Assembly: GCA_004554425.1 (NCBI GenBank)
Contig: SFMI01000006.1
Span: 1-33,036, forward strand
DNA: 33,036 nucleotides
Origin: Candidatus Saccharimonadota bacterium
GTDB lineage: Bacteria; Eremiobacterota; Xenobia; Xenobiales; Xenobiaceae
Direction of reading: 5' to 3'
Below are positions 8,382 through 17,107 of this stretch, piece by piece; the first letter of the stretch is position 1; each line of letters begins with the position of its first letter. Below the pieces are notes generated by a model. The model made no database searches. It saw only the letters and a list, made by a program, of their open reading frames with translations, and was not told where the DNA came from. Both the position numbers and the translations under genes were made by a program.

Positions 8382-9068
8382 ATGGTTTTTAAGCACATTC
8401 TATATTGCCTAGTTGCTTTTATGACTAGCTTAGCCTTCGGTCTGATAATTGCACCGAGTTTGGCTCAATCTTTGAATTTGCCACACAGTATGTTGGTTAT
8501 CATCATATTGTCACTATTTGTGGCTTTACTGGGTACAGTCATTTTCTATGGTGTGTCTCATAAGCTCAAGAAAATAGCTGACGAAACTAGTGAGCCGGAT
8601 CCTTCTTTACAACAGCAATGGGCTTGGCTTAAGCCGGCTGGAGTAGTAGCCCGTTCTCCTTATCCCATAAACAAAGAGCAAATTATTATAGGACGCGATA
8701 TATCTTCCGATATTCTTCTGTGCAATGATTCTATTTCTCGCCGCCATGCGGAAGTAGTGCGCTCAGCTGAAGGCTGGCGAGTCCGCGATCTTGGCAGCAG
8801 TAACGGAACTTTTGTCAACGGACAGCGCATAGATGAAGTGCTTTTAGCTGAAGGTGATGTAATAACTTTGGGAGACATAAACTTAACTTTTGAAGGGCCA
8901 CGCCGTCCCGTTCCCCAAAATGGCCCCGAGCCTGTATCAAATATGCAACCTATCGATCCCCAAAGCCTCGGTTTGGATACAGAAGTACACACCATTCCCA
9001 CCATTCCAGTGGGCCATCCCAGTACTCAAGTTTGGAATCCACGTGATCACTCAAACATGGAGCAATAG
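8382..9068 (+). CDS. Membrane-anchored FHA-domain protein
   Basis: The protein has 228 residues. Two N-terminal hydrophobic segments (about 4-26 and 36-58) are followed by a cytoplasmic FHA domain at about 100-172. Its hallmarks are IIIGRD, SISRRHAEVV and DLGSSNGTFVNGQRI, which carry the Gly-Arg, Ser-Arg-His and Asn residues used for phosphothreonine recognition. The Pro-rich tail contains HTIPTIPVGHPSTQ, with possible phosphoacceptor threonines. The start at 8382 is supported by GAGGAG overlapping the end of the kinase gene 7 bases upstream, so expression is tightly coupled. It probably binds the phosphorylated kinase or one of its substrates at the membrane. Family call is secure; the partner is inferred from context. 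Confidence 0.93.
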   Translation: MVFKHILYCLVAFMTSLAFGLIIAPSLAQSLNLPHSMLVIIILSLFVALLGTVIFYGVSHKLKKIADETSEPDPSLQQQWAWLKPAGVVARSPYPINKEQIIIGRDISSDILLCNDSISRRHAEVVRSAEGWRVRDLGSSNGTFVNGQRIDEVLLAEGDVITLGDINLTFEGPRRPVPQNGPEPVSNMQPIDPQSLGLDTEVHTIPTIPVGHPSTQVWNPRDHSNMEQ

Positions 9069-9071
9069 AAA

Positions 9072-10133
9072 TTGTCTGCTTCGGAAACCAATATTTCACT
9101 TTTAAGCTACCGTAAATTGCCACGCACACTCATTCTGGCCGGTGGTGTAGGAGGAGCTCGCCTAGCACAAGGCTTTTACAACTTATATTACAAAGTAGCC
9201 TTGTCCGAAAGTGATATCCATTTAACTCCAGATCCGCATGAACAAACTCCCGCTTACAGTTCAGCTTTGCCACTCCATATTGTAATTAACACAGGCGATG
9301 ACCTCAAATGGATGGGCTTAAAAGTTTGTCCCGATTTAGATACCAATCTTTACACGCTGGCTGAACTGAATAATGAAAAGCAAGGCTGGGGCTTAAAAGG
9401 CGATACCTGGTCGGCCTTAAATATGCTCAAGCGCTGGCCAGACAATCCAACTTGGTTCAATGTAGGTGATGCCGATCTGGCCTTAAGCTTGCAAAGAACT
9501 TACTGGCTCGGACAAGGCCTTAACTTAGCTCAGGTAAGCTGCCGCCTTTGTCTTGGCTTGGGTTTGAGACCATGTTTGTGGCCTATGTCTCTAGAAGAAG
9601 TATCCACTTATGTAAATACGCCTCAGGGAGCTTTACCATTCCAAGAATATTTTGTTAAAGGTAAGGCTCAAGCCACAGCTCTAAGCTTTACTTATCGCGG
9701 CTTGGCGGCAGCTCAACCTTTGCCTGGTCTTTTAGAGCTTATTTCCGAAGCCGAACTTATAGTGTTGGCTCCTTCCAATCCTTTTGTCAGTTTGCTGCCC
9801 ATTTTAAGCTTGCCAGGTGTAAAAAAATCCGTTCAAAAGAGCCAGGCTTGTAAAATAGCTATCAGTCCTCTGGTTGGCAACCGAGCCTTTAAAGGGCCGC
9901 TTAGTGCTATGCTCCAAGCTGCTGGTTTGCCCATTTCTGCGTTGGGATTAGCGAAATTATACTCTGGTCTAGTGGAAAAATTCTTCCTTGATCCTCAAGA
10001 CCACCATTTGCAAGAGCCGCTTCTCGATATGCATATCAGCACAGTCCTAGCCAATTTAGAATTATCTTCAACAGCTCAACGTCTGGCTCTAGCCGCCTCA
10101 ATCCTCAAGGAAGTACCTTCCCATGTACGCTAA
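9072..10133 (+). CDS. cofD: 2-phospho-L-lactate transferase (CofD family, coenzyme F420 synthesis)
   Basis: The 353-residue protein shows the CofD pattern. LAGGVGGARLAQGF (residues 22-35) is the nucleotide-binding start, NTGDD and CPDLDTNLYTLA follow, then GWGLKGDTW, TWFNVGDADLA, LPFQEYFVK and VLAPSNPF. This is the F420-pathway branch, not the YvcK branch, whose first loop reads GGGTG. CofD transfers the phospholactyl-type unit from the activated GDP/GPP carrier to deazaflavin FO, forming dehydro-F420-0 or F420-0. TTG at 9072 has GGAG 9 bases upstream and lies 3 bases after the FHA stop. It overlaps the next gene by 11 bases. No other F420 gene is in the window, so whether the whole pathway exists cannot be told here. 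Confidence 0.88.
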   Translation: MSASETNISLLSYRKLPRTLILAGGVGGARLAQGFYNLYYKVALSESDIHLTPDPHEQTPAYSSALPLHIVINTGDDLKWMGLKVCPDLDTNLYTLAELNNEKQGWGLKGDTWSALNMLKRWPDNPTWFNVGDADLALSLQRTYWLGQGLNLAQVSCRLCLGLGLRPCLWPMSLEEVSTYVNTPQGALPFQEYFVKGKAQATALSFTYRGLAAAQPLPGLLELISEAELIVLAPSNPFVSLLPILSLPGVKKSVQKSQACKIAISPLVGNRAFKGPLSAMLQAAGLPISALGLAKLYSGLVEKFFLDPQDHHLQEPLLDMHISTVLANLELSSTAQRLALAASILKEVPSHVR

Positions 10134-12513
10134 ACTTAAGCCATATTTACTCGAATACGGGTTAGCTTTGCTACTTTCATTAGTAGCGGCAGCTTTACTA
10201 TTTGCCCCAGCTTGGCTTACTTCAAGTTTAATCTACGCTGGAGACTATACAGGCTCCGATTTGTTGGATATGAACTTGCCTTTGCGTTTTTTGGCTGCTC
10301 AAACCGTTAAAGAAGGCAATTTGCCTTTTTGGAGTCCACAAATCGGCTGTGGTTTTCCTCTTCTGGCTGAAGGCCAAGCAGGAGTATTTTACCCCACTAC
10401 ATTGCCTCTTTTTTTATTCTTTTCTGTAGCTTGGGCTTCTAATTTGAGCATTATTTCCGCACTAGCCTGGGCTTCTTTTGGCGGCTACATGCTGGGGCGT
10501 GTTCACGGCCTTTCTCGCTCAGCAAGCGCTTTAACGGCTTTAACTATAGCTTTTAGTCCCATTCTTGTTTTTAGACTCAAGCACTTAAACATGCTCCAGG
10601 CCGCCGTTTGGTTGCCGCTCTCTTTCAGCGCCATCAAACTTATTTGCACTCATGCTCCTCTAGCCAGCAATTCAACCTCCAACGCTTCCGTAACAGAATC
10701 TTTTCCAGCTTCTTTGGCTTATCGAAGCGGCCTTATACTCTTAGCTTTATGCTGGACTATGCAAATTTTAGCTGGCCATCCTCATGCGGCTTGTGTTTGC
10801 GGCCTGGGCGCTTTAACTTACGCTTGTTTGCTATGGCTCAAGCGCCTAAATAGTACGCGCCGGAACTTTCTACAAAATTCTTGGCCCATAGCCAAAGCTT
10901 TACTTTTGAGCGCTTTAATCAGCGTAGCCCTCAGCGGCTTACAACTTTTGCCTACCGCCGAGTTGGCCTCCCAATCCAGCCGCGGCCACGTTTACAGCTG
11001 GAATTCACTCAAAATGTTCCCCTTCACTTGGGAACATTTTAAACTATTTTTGGATCCTTTTACGCTGGGCAATCCGGCCAATGTTTCTACAGCTTCCGAA
11101 TTAAAGCGCAATGTCATGACTGACGGTGTTTTCTGGGAGTCTATGCCCTATCTAGGTTGGGCGGCGCTTCTCTTTATGCCTTATGCCTTGTGGCGGCGCC
11201 GCCATCTGCCTTGGGAAATAGGAGTAGCGACCCTTATTTTCTTGGTGTTGGCTATGGGCCCTCAAGGGTATTTATACTGGCTGCCCTGGAAGCTGTGCCC
11301 AGGCTTTAGCCTTTTTCGCTTTCCGGCGCGTTTTTTAATGCCTTTTGGCACTATGGCCGCTCTGTGGCTAGGTTGCGGCTTTGACGCCTTGCTGAGCGAT
11401 TGGCCTAAAAAATGGTCCTTGCGTTATCAGAACCTAGCTTCTTTGACACTGTTGGTAGCTGTTTGGGCCAATTTTTATTGGACAACTAACGCTTATGTAA
11501 CTTACTTGCCAACTTCCATCTTTGAGCGCCCCCTCACAGCTGACATGTGTGCTCAGGCTTCCCGTTTAGCTACTCCTACAGTACAAAATCACTGGGCTTC
11601 TTTAGTGCAAAAACGCGGCTGGAAAAATTGCCAAGCGGCCATAATTTCATTGTTTCACTCTCTATCTCCCGATTCAGCTGTATTTTGGGGCATAAAGCAA
11701 AACATCAATCGCACCATTTTTGAAGGAGGCATGTGCCTGACAGATTACAATGCCTTGCAAAATGAATCTGTCAGTTCTATGAAATTTGGCCAAAAAGATG
11801 GACAAAAGCTTATTCGTATCGATCATCAAAGTAGATTGCTTTATAAATTACAAAATGTCAGCCATCTCTTAGCTTTTGAAACTGCTGTTGATGCCGATTT
11901 AACTCCATATGAAGCAATTGGAGAGACAGAATTGCCAGGTTTATTAGATCCTTTGCGCATATACAAAATAAATGAGCCTAAACCACGCGCTTATTTGGCT
12001 TCTTCATATGTTAAAAACCTACCGGCCATGCCAACTTATGCATTTTTAGCTGAATATGGGTCTACAATAGAATACGGCGATTTTGTTGCTCTGCACGAAG
12101 AAAGCGAGCGTCGTCCTCAATTTTATGCTACTTCTCCACAAATAAGCCAAAACCAAATCAAAAATATTCCTTTGCAAGATAACGAATATTGCCACATAAT
12201 ACAAAATAAAACCTTAGAGCTTAAATTAGACATAAATACTACCCGAGAACGGGCCTTGCTTTTTACAGAAAATCGCTATCCAGCTTGGCAAGCTGAACTC
12301 GACGGAAAGAAATTGCCAATATTTAGAGCCAATTTGGCTTTTATGGGATGTTTAATACCGCCGGGACATCACACCGTTAGATTTAAATTTGTACCCCACA
12401 CTTTTTATTGGGGCTGTCTAACTAGCTTAATAGGTTTACTTATGCTAGCTTGGCAAGCAAATGGCATTTTAGCGCAGTCAAAAGCGGCTTTGGGCAAGAA
12501 AAATGGGCCTTAG
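10123..12513 (+). CDS. YfhO-family multi-spanning membrane protein
   Basis: This 796-residue protein has about ten or more membrane segments in the first 460 residues and a final one near 765-785. A hydrophilic domain lies between. The N-terminal region has the GT-C-like layout: LIYAGDYTGSDLLDMNLPLR in the first outer loop, then FWSPQIGCGFPLLAEGQAGVFYP. The C-terminal part (LLFTENRYPAWQAELDGKK, then FMGCLIPPGHHTVRFKFVP) is the hallmark of YfhO proteins. Family members are linked to lipid- or polymer-linked glycosylation in the envelope; the exact role is not readable. Its ATG lies inside the end of cofD (11-base overlap), so the two are probably co-translated. Confidence 0.85.
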   Translation: MYAKLKPYLLEYGLALLLSLVAAALLFAPAWLTSSLIYAGDYTGSDLLDMNLPLRFLAAQTVKEGNLPFWSPQIGCGFPLLAEGQAGVFYPTTLPLFLFFSVAWASNLSIISALAWASFGGYMLGRVHGLSRSASALTALTIAFSPILVFRLKHLNMLQAAVWLPLSFSAIKLICTHAPLASNSTSNASVTESFPASLAYRSGLILLALCWTMQILAGHPHAACVCGLGALTYACLLWLKRLNSTRRNFLQNSWPIAKALLLSALISVALSGLQLLPTAELASQSSRGHVYSWNSLKMFPFTWEHFKLFLDPFTLGNPANVSTASELKRNVMTDGVFWESMPYLGWAALLFMPYALWRRRHLPWEIGVATLIFLVLAMGPQGYLYWLPWKLCPGFSLFRFPARFLMPFGTMAALWLGCGFDALLSDWPKKWSLRYQNLASLTLLVAVWANFYWTTNAYVTYLPTSIFERPLTADMCAQASRLATPTVQNHWASLVQKRGWKNCQAAIISLFHSLSPDSAVFWGIKQNINRTIFEGGMCLTDYNALQNESVSSMKFGQKDGQKLIRIDHQSRLLYKLQNVSHLLAFETAVDADLTPYEAIGETELPGLLDPLRIYKINEPKPRAYLASSYVKNLPAMPTYAFLAEYGSTIEYGDFVALHEESERRPQFYATSPQISQNQIKNIPLQDNEYCHIIQNKTLELKLDINTTRERALLFTENRYPAWQAELDGKKLPIFRANLAFMGCLIPPGHHTVRFKFVPHTFYWGCLTSLIGLLMLAWQANGILAQSKAALGKKNGP

Positions 12514-12565
12514 TTCGAAGTTTACTCCCTCTGAATTTCAGAGAAGAAAGGTAGATTTTATATTT

Positions 12566-13105
12566 ATGAAAAAATTATGTTCAGCTCTCTTACTGTTGGC
12601 TATTGCCTCAGTAGCTTGTTCTAATCAGCCGACTAACTCACCCCAAACTCCTGGAGCTCCTCCAGCAGCAACCAATCAAGTAGATGACAAGCGCGATCCC
12701 AAGGCTCCTCACAATGCAGCCACTGAAGCGATGAGCTATTGCATACAATGCGTAGATCGCACCTACGACCAACAAGGTGTCGACAAAACCAAACTGGATA
12801 TGCTCAAAGCCAGCTTTGACAAAACTATGTTTGCTATAAGCGATATGATGACTACCAAAGAGCAAAAATCTCAAGCGGTTCGCGACTCTCTGGAAGTAGC
12901 CAAAAAGGTTATCCCCTCTGTACCTTCCCTTACTGGCCTGGACTCTTCCTTAGAAGAAGTGCTTAAAGCAATAGACACTTTGCCAGAAACAGAAATACAA
13001 ACTCCCAACGCTCAGCCAGCTCCCGCTAAAGGCCAAGCTCCAGACGCTCAGCCAGCTCCCGCTAAAGGCCAAGCTCCAGACGCTCAGCCAGCTAACTCCA
13101 AATAA
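12566..13105 (+). CDS. Small putative lipoprotein with Pro/Ala repeat tail
   Basis: I start at ATG 12566 because it begins a clean export signal (MKKLCSALLLLAIASVAC) with a lipobox-like SVAC and a following Ser-Asn. An in-frame ATG at 12503 would bury this signal behind 21 charged residues. The mature part has a Pro/Gln/Ala-rich leader, a short helical domain (about residues 45-145, with two cysteines in YCIQC), and a repetitive C-terminus in which PDAQPAPAKGQA recurs. No family recognised. It is the last gene of the plus-strand run, followed by a terminator. Confidence 0.72.
   Translation: MKKLCSALLLLAIASVACSNQPTNSPQTPGAPPAATNQVDDKRDPKAPHNAATEAMSYCIQCVDRTYDQQGVDKTKLDMLKASFDKTMFAISDMMTTKEQKSQAVRDSLEVAKKVIPSVPSLTGLDSSLEEVLKAIDTLPETEIQTPNAQPAPAKGQAPDAQPAPAKGQAPDAQPANSK
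13010..13093 (+). repeat. 36-bp tandem coding repeat
   Basis: Two perfect 36-base copies (13010-13045 and 13046-13081) plus a 12-base partial copy (13082-13093) lie inside the lipoprotein gene. They encode repeats of AQPAPAKGQAPD. Copy number is likely to vary between strains. Confidence 0.9.
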
Positions 13106-13118
13106 TTCTTTGTCAAAG

Positions 13119-13154
13119 CAGCCCAATTTTTTTGCAAATTGTGGCTGTTTTTTT
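13119..13154 (+). terminator. Rho-independent terminator after the lipoprotein gene
   Basis: A CAGCCCAATTT arm pairs with AAATTGTGGCTG around a TTTTGC loop, with one bulge, followed by seven or more T. It closes the kinase-to-lipoprotein run. Confidence 0.85.
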
Positions 13155-13179
13155 ATTTTCTCGTCGGTTAAAGATAATC

Positions 13180-13208
13180 TTTACAGCCTTTTCGTTTATT
13201 AGTATCAT
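13180..13208 (+). promoter_or_regulatory. Sigma70-like promoter for the TPR-type gene
   Basis: TTTACA (13180-13185) and TATCAT (13203-13208) are separated by 17 bases. The pair lies 45 bases before the ATG at 13254. Confidence 0.55.
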
Positions 13209-13253
13209 AAGAGCGATAGATTTTTTTGTTACTACTATTTTATTTTTATATCT

Positions 13254-15140
13254 ATGAAAATTCTCTTTATTGTAATTGCTATTATAGTTCTTAGTATTAT
13301 TTTGTTCTTTGCCTGGGTCTACTTAAAAGTATGGATTAGACGGCGCATCAATTATGTTTTCAGTGATTTAGTTAAAGAAGGCGATTTAGAGCAAGCCCAA
13401 AGTTGCTTTCAGCGCACTTTAGAAGCAGCGCCGCTCTTTTTAGCTTATAATCAAACTTTGGTTTGTGCAGCCATCAATCTCGACGAAGTCGAATCGGCTC
13501 AAAGTGTACGCAACTTACAATCCTTCTTCGATAAAATTGCCGACTTTTATTTAAAGCGCCAGCCTCAGTCCCATTTTGCCAACATATTTGCTGTGGGTAT
13601 AAAAAAGCGCAGCAATCCGCAATTAGCTAAACAGTGCATAAAAAGAGCGATGCGCCGTAATCCTTCTTGGCAATTGTGCAGCATCGGATGTATGGTGACC
13701 CGCGATTTTGACGTTTGCTCCTCCGCTTTAATGGGACGCGAAGCTTTAGTAAAAATGCCTTCTATTGCTAAATATGCTGACGCCAGGGTAAGCACTTCTA
13801 TTTCTTTAGCTAAAACTTTGGAAATGGTCGGCGCTAGCAGAGCGGCTGCCGCTTGCTTACGTCAATGCGCTAAAGAAACAGAAGCTTATAATTTACAGCG
13901 TTACACAGAAGTCGACTTAACCTACAGCAGAGCCTATTTTGAGCAGTCTTTAGGTGACGGTATAGCAGCAGCAAATTTACTAGCTAAAATAAACGAAGTA
14001 GATATTTACACTCCATATCTAGTATTGGAAGCTTCTTTAATTTTTTTAGCCAACCATGAACCAATTAAAGCCTTACAATGCCTAAGCAAACTCAGCAAAA
14101 AAACTGAAAAAGATTTACCTTTATGGTATACCGACGGTGTCAAAGCTTATATAAGTGTAATTTCATATATTACAAGTTTATATGAACAAGATAAGCACGA
14201 ACCAGATGCAGACATTTTGGATTTGCACTTAAAAAATTTGAAAGATGCCGCCAATGCCTATCATGACATAAAATATATGCAAATTTTGGCTGCCGACGCT
14301 TGTTTATGCGCCAATCAAAAGCGCCAAGCCCTACTTTATCTGGAAAGAGCGGAAAAACTTTCCTGGCAACCGATTGAAGAAATTGACGAAATTTCCGGCA
14401 GTGAAATTGAAAATGACAGCGCTCAATCTACTTTAGCCGGTCTTATCATGACTCTTTCCATACTAACTTTGTCAAGCTTTACGAGCACAGATGGAGCGCT
14501 TTGGCAATTATATATGGACTTGGACCAGGCTGACGACGCCTTAGCTTTAGCTAAACGCACTATTCGTCAGGATACTTACGATTCAGCTTTAGAAGAAGCT
14601 TGGTGGCATTTTAAGGCTTACTTAGCATCTCAAAAGTTGAATAAACGCAAAGATGCTAAAGAATACTTGGATCAAGCTCTCAAGTATTTAGCTGAATATG
14701 AGCAAGATAACCATATAAACGGAATGCCTACTCATATTGATCAGCTATTTGATACTTTAGCTGAACCGCGCAGTTTTGGCTCAATAGATTATCATTTATT
14801 AAAAGCTGAAATAACTGTTTTGCAACCGGAAGCCGAGCAGCAAGATAGCTACGCATTATCACTTATAGCTATACTTCTAATTATGCGAGAGCATCCGCAT
14901 AATTTGCCAATTTTGCGTTTTTTAAGCAAACTTATAATAAAAGAAGGGCCCTCGAACAGTGCAAGTTTAGTACTCGAAAACCTAAAAAAATGCTACACAA
15001 CTGTAGACGATTTACGTTTAATGTACCGTTTGCAAGAGCTTCGTCTATCTCCTGAAACTCAAGCCAAACTAGACACACCATCTCCGACTGAACCAGTTTC
15101 GCCCACTAACGAATCGTCAACAGAGCAAATAGCCGAATAA
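13254..15140 (+). CDS. Membrane-anchored TPR-like repeat protein, function unknown
   Basis: The 628-residue protein opens with a membrane anchor (KILFIVIAIIVLSIILFFAW), then a basic WIRRR stop-transfer patch. The remainder is almost entirely helical with spaced Ala/Leu pairs typical of degenerate TPR or SEL1-like solenoids: LVKEGDLEQAQSCFQRTLEA at about 41-60, AKQCIKRAMRRNPSW, EPIKALQCLSKL, DQADDALALAKRTI. The TPR assignment rests on this helical rhythm, not on a perfect motif. The tail is Ser/Thr/Pro/Glu-rich. No strong Shine-Dalgarno precedes the ATG. It is a single-gene unit between a promoter and a terminator. It could be a scaffold for an envelope complex, but nothing shows which. Confidence 0.75.
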   Translation: MKILFIVIAIIVLSIILFFAWVYLKVWIRRRINYVFSDLVKEGDLEQAQSCFQRTLEAAPLFLAYNQTLVCAAINLDEVESAQSVRNLQSFFDKIADFYLKRQPQSHFANIFAVGIKKRSNPQLAKQCIKRAMRRNPSWQLCSIGCMVTRDFDVCSSALMGREALVKMPSIAKYADARVSTSISLAKTLEMVGASRAAAACLRQCAKETEAYNLQRYTEVDLTYSRAYFEQSLGDGIAAANLLAKINEVDIYTPYLVLEASLIFLANHEPIKALQCLSKLSKKTEKDLPLWYTDGVKAYISVISYITSLYEQDKHEPDADILDLHLKNLKDAANAYHDIKYMQILAADACLCANQKRQALLYLERAEKLSWQPIEEIDEISGSEIENDSAQSTLAGLIMTLSILTLSSFTSTDGALWQLYMDLDQADDALALAKRTIRQDTYDSALEEAWWHFKAYLASQKLNKRKDAKEYLDQALKYLAEYEQDNHINGMPTHIDQLFDTLAEPRSFGSIDYHLLKAEITVLQPEAEQQDSYALSLIAILLIMREHPHNLPILRFLSKLIIKEGPSNSASLVLENLKKCYTTVDDLRLMYRLQELRLSPETQAKLDTPSPTEPVSPTNESSTEQIAE

Positions 15141-15143
15141 GAT

Positions 15144-15184
15144 AAATTGCCGCAGTCAAAAAAAATCTGCGGCAATTTTTATTT
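15144..15184 (+). terminator. Rho-independent terminator after the TPR-type gene
   Basis: The 12-base arm AAATTGCCGCAG (15144-15155) pairs perfectly with CTGCGGCAATTT, followed by a T-rich run. Confidence 0.92.
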
Positions 15185-15190
15185 TACCCC

Positions 15191-15219
15191 TTGTCAAAAG
15201 TATACAATCTATGTATAAT
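15191..15219 (+). promoter_or_regulatory. Sigma70-like promoter of tRNA-Gln
   Basis: TTGTCA (15191-15196), a 17-base spacer and a perfect TATAAT (15214-15219) lie 14 bases before the tRNA 5' end. Confidence 0.85.
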
Positions 15220-15233
15220 CTCACACGTAATAT

Positions 15234-15309
<76 letters not shown>

Positions 15310-15312
15310 ATA

Positions 15313-15351
15313 AGCCCTAATGTTCCTTTTCGGAGCGTGAGGGCTTTTTTG
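15313..15351 (+). terminator. Terminator after tRNA-Gln
   Basis: AGCCCT (15313-15318) pairs with AGGGCT (15340-15345), with extra weaker pairs inward, followed by six T. Confidence 0.8.
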
Positions 15352-15494
15352 TTTGTTATTTTTTTGCTTCAATTGAGAAACAAAAACCTAAATATTCTCT
15401 TTAGATTAGCTTGGAGGAAGTCACCAGTTTCTCCATAAAAGACGAGAACCGATTTTTCTTTAAATACCAAAGTACATCTCCTTTGGAGGTTTTT

Positions 15495-16880
15495 ATGAAC
15501 AAATTCTCCCGTGCCTTAGCCGCTGCAGCCATTTCTTTAGCTTTCGCTTGCCCCGCTTTGGCCTCTACTCCAGACGATTTCATTAGCGTCTCCGTAAATG
15601 GCGAAGTTCTCTACTTAGACCAAGCTCCCGTGCTTAAAGACGGCACCACCTTAGTGCCTATGCGCGGCATTTTTGAAGCTTTGGGCGCTCGCATTAAGTG
15701 GGACGCTCCCACCCGCACCGTTTTTGCTAATACCGCTTCCGAAGATGCCTTAGCTGCCAATCCTCAAACTCCCAATACTGCGGTATCCCTTACTATTAAC
15801 GCTCCAGAAGCTACCGTCAACGATCAGAAAGTCAAGCTTTTAGCTCCCGCTCAAATTATTGCTGGCAATACTATGGTACCTTTGCGCTTTGTAGGCGAAG
15901 CTTTAGGCGCCAACGTCAAGTGGGACGGCCAGCACCGCTTGATCCGTGTTTTATCCGATAAAGCCAAACTCAGCATTGCCGAAAACAAAGCCGACGGTTC
16001 TATCGTTAAGATTACCGCTCCTGATAATCAAATAGCTTATATGTACATTAAGCATGAAGCCGACGCCCCTAGCACTTGGGACTTGGCAGGCTTAAAGCGC
16101 CTCCAGGTGGGCGGCCAGGCTGGCGTAGTAAAAGTATTGGATGAAGCTTTGACCAATTCTGCTTATACCCGTACTTTAGACAATTACACTACTGCCGAAT
16201 ATACTCCTGAACAGCGCTTGGAAATATTGAAGCAACTCGGTATTGACAGCGCAGACATAAATAAAGTAGCCATTAGTTTAATTACCAACTATATCCAAAA
16301 CCGCAAACAGAATTTGCAATTGGTGGCTTTATTGGGCGTAATTTGCAGCAATAAAGATCTGGTTTTAGATGACGAAGTCAGAGGCCAAGTTATGGCCTTC
16401 TTAGTCAACAAATTGCAAAACGGCGATCCTAAGCTCGATTCAAACAGCAATAATGTCTTGAAGCGTCAGTGTTTACTTTCTTTGGCTTTGGCCCGCAAAG
16501 TTAGTCCTGAAGCTCTGCACGCCGTAGTCAAATTCTACGAGACAGAAACCAACAACTATTGCCTCAGTCCTATGGCTTTCTTCTTCCTCAATCACGCCAG
16601 CGACATTAAGGCTCTTAGTGACGGACAAGATTTGCTCAATCGAGTGAGTGCAGTCAACTCTATGTATACCACCCAGGTGGCCGAAGCTGTTACCAAAGGC
16701 TTAGCTCGTCAGGCTGACAGCCTTAAACCCATCGTGCCCGTTTCTTCTGCCGCTGCTCCTCTTAAAGCTGAAGAACTTGAAGCTATTGGCGGACAGCCTG
16801 CTGTTCCAGCTCAAACTGCCGCTCCAGCTCAATCTGCCGCTCCAGCCGAAGAAGCCCCTCTTCCTAAATCTGTATTCTAA
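15495..16880 (+). CDS. Exported protein with copper amine oxidase N-like (stalk) domain
   Basis: ATG 15495 is chosen because GGAGG lies 7 bases upstream and it opens a signal peptide (FSRALAAAAISLAFACPALA). The mature protein carries two copies of the CuAO-N1 type unit: LVPMRGIFEALGARIKWD, then MVPLRFVGEALGANVKWD, each preceded by VNG or VND strands. This domain occurs in many cell-surface proteins and does not imply amine oxidase activity; no topaquinone site is present. The C-terminal 270 residues are helical and end in an Ala/Pro/Gln repeat tail. It is a single-gene unit ending at a strong terminator. Likely secreted or wall-associated; specific role unknown. Confidence 0.83.
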   Translation: MNKFSRALAAAAISLAFACPALASTPDDFISVSVNGEVLYLDQAPVLKDGTTLVPMRGIFEALGARIKWDAPTRTVFANTASEDALAANPQTPNTAVSLTINAPEATVNDQKVKLLAPAQIIAGNTMVPLRFVGEALGANVKWDGQHRLIRVLSDKAKLSIAENKADGSIVKITAPDNQIAYMYIKHEADAPSTWDLAGLKRLQVGGQAGVVKVLDEALTNSAYTRTLDNYTTAEYTPEQRLEILKQLGIDSADINKVAISLITNYIQNRKQNLQLVALLGVICSNKDLVLDDEVRGQVMAFLVNKLQNGDPKLDSNSNNVLKRQCLLSLALARKVSPEALHAVVKFYETETNNYCLSPMAFFFLNHASDIKALSDGQDLLNRVSAVNSMYTTQVAEAVTKGLARQADSLKPIVPVSSAAAPLKAEELEAIGGQPAVPAQTAAPAQSAAPAEEAPLPKSVF

Positions 16881-16903
16881 GCATTTTCTGTTTTAAGAGT
16901 ATC

Positions 16904-16943
16904 GAGCGCCCTTCCACTTTTTTAGTGGCAGGGCGCTCTTTTT
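16904..16943 (+). terminator. Strong rho-independent terminator
   Basis: GAGCGCCCT plus CCAC pairs with GTGG plus AGGGCGCTC around a T-rich loop, followed by five T. Confidence 0.95.
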
Positions 16944-17019
16944 AGCCATTAAAGCTTAACTTTATTCCGCAGGATCAGCAAAGTCGACGTAGAACAAACA
17001 AGGCCACTTTGGTGTATAT

Positions 17020-17057
17020 GGAACTTGGAGAGCAGTTTTTGTAAAGCGTCCAGTTCC
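17020..17057 (+). other. Inverted repeat in the glmU leader
   Basis: GGAACTTGG (17020-17028) can pair with CCAGTTCC (17050-17057) with one bulged T. It lies 50 bases before the glmU ATG. Whether it folds in the mRNA or matters is unknown. Confidence 0.35.
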
Positions 17058-17107
17058 ACTTTTTCAAACATCAAAGGCAAATTTGCTGTAAAAAGGTTGT
17101 TGTCAAT

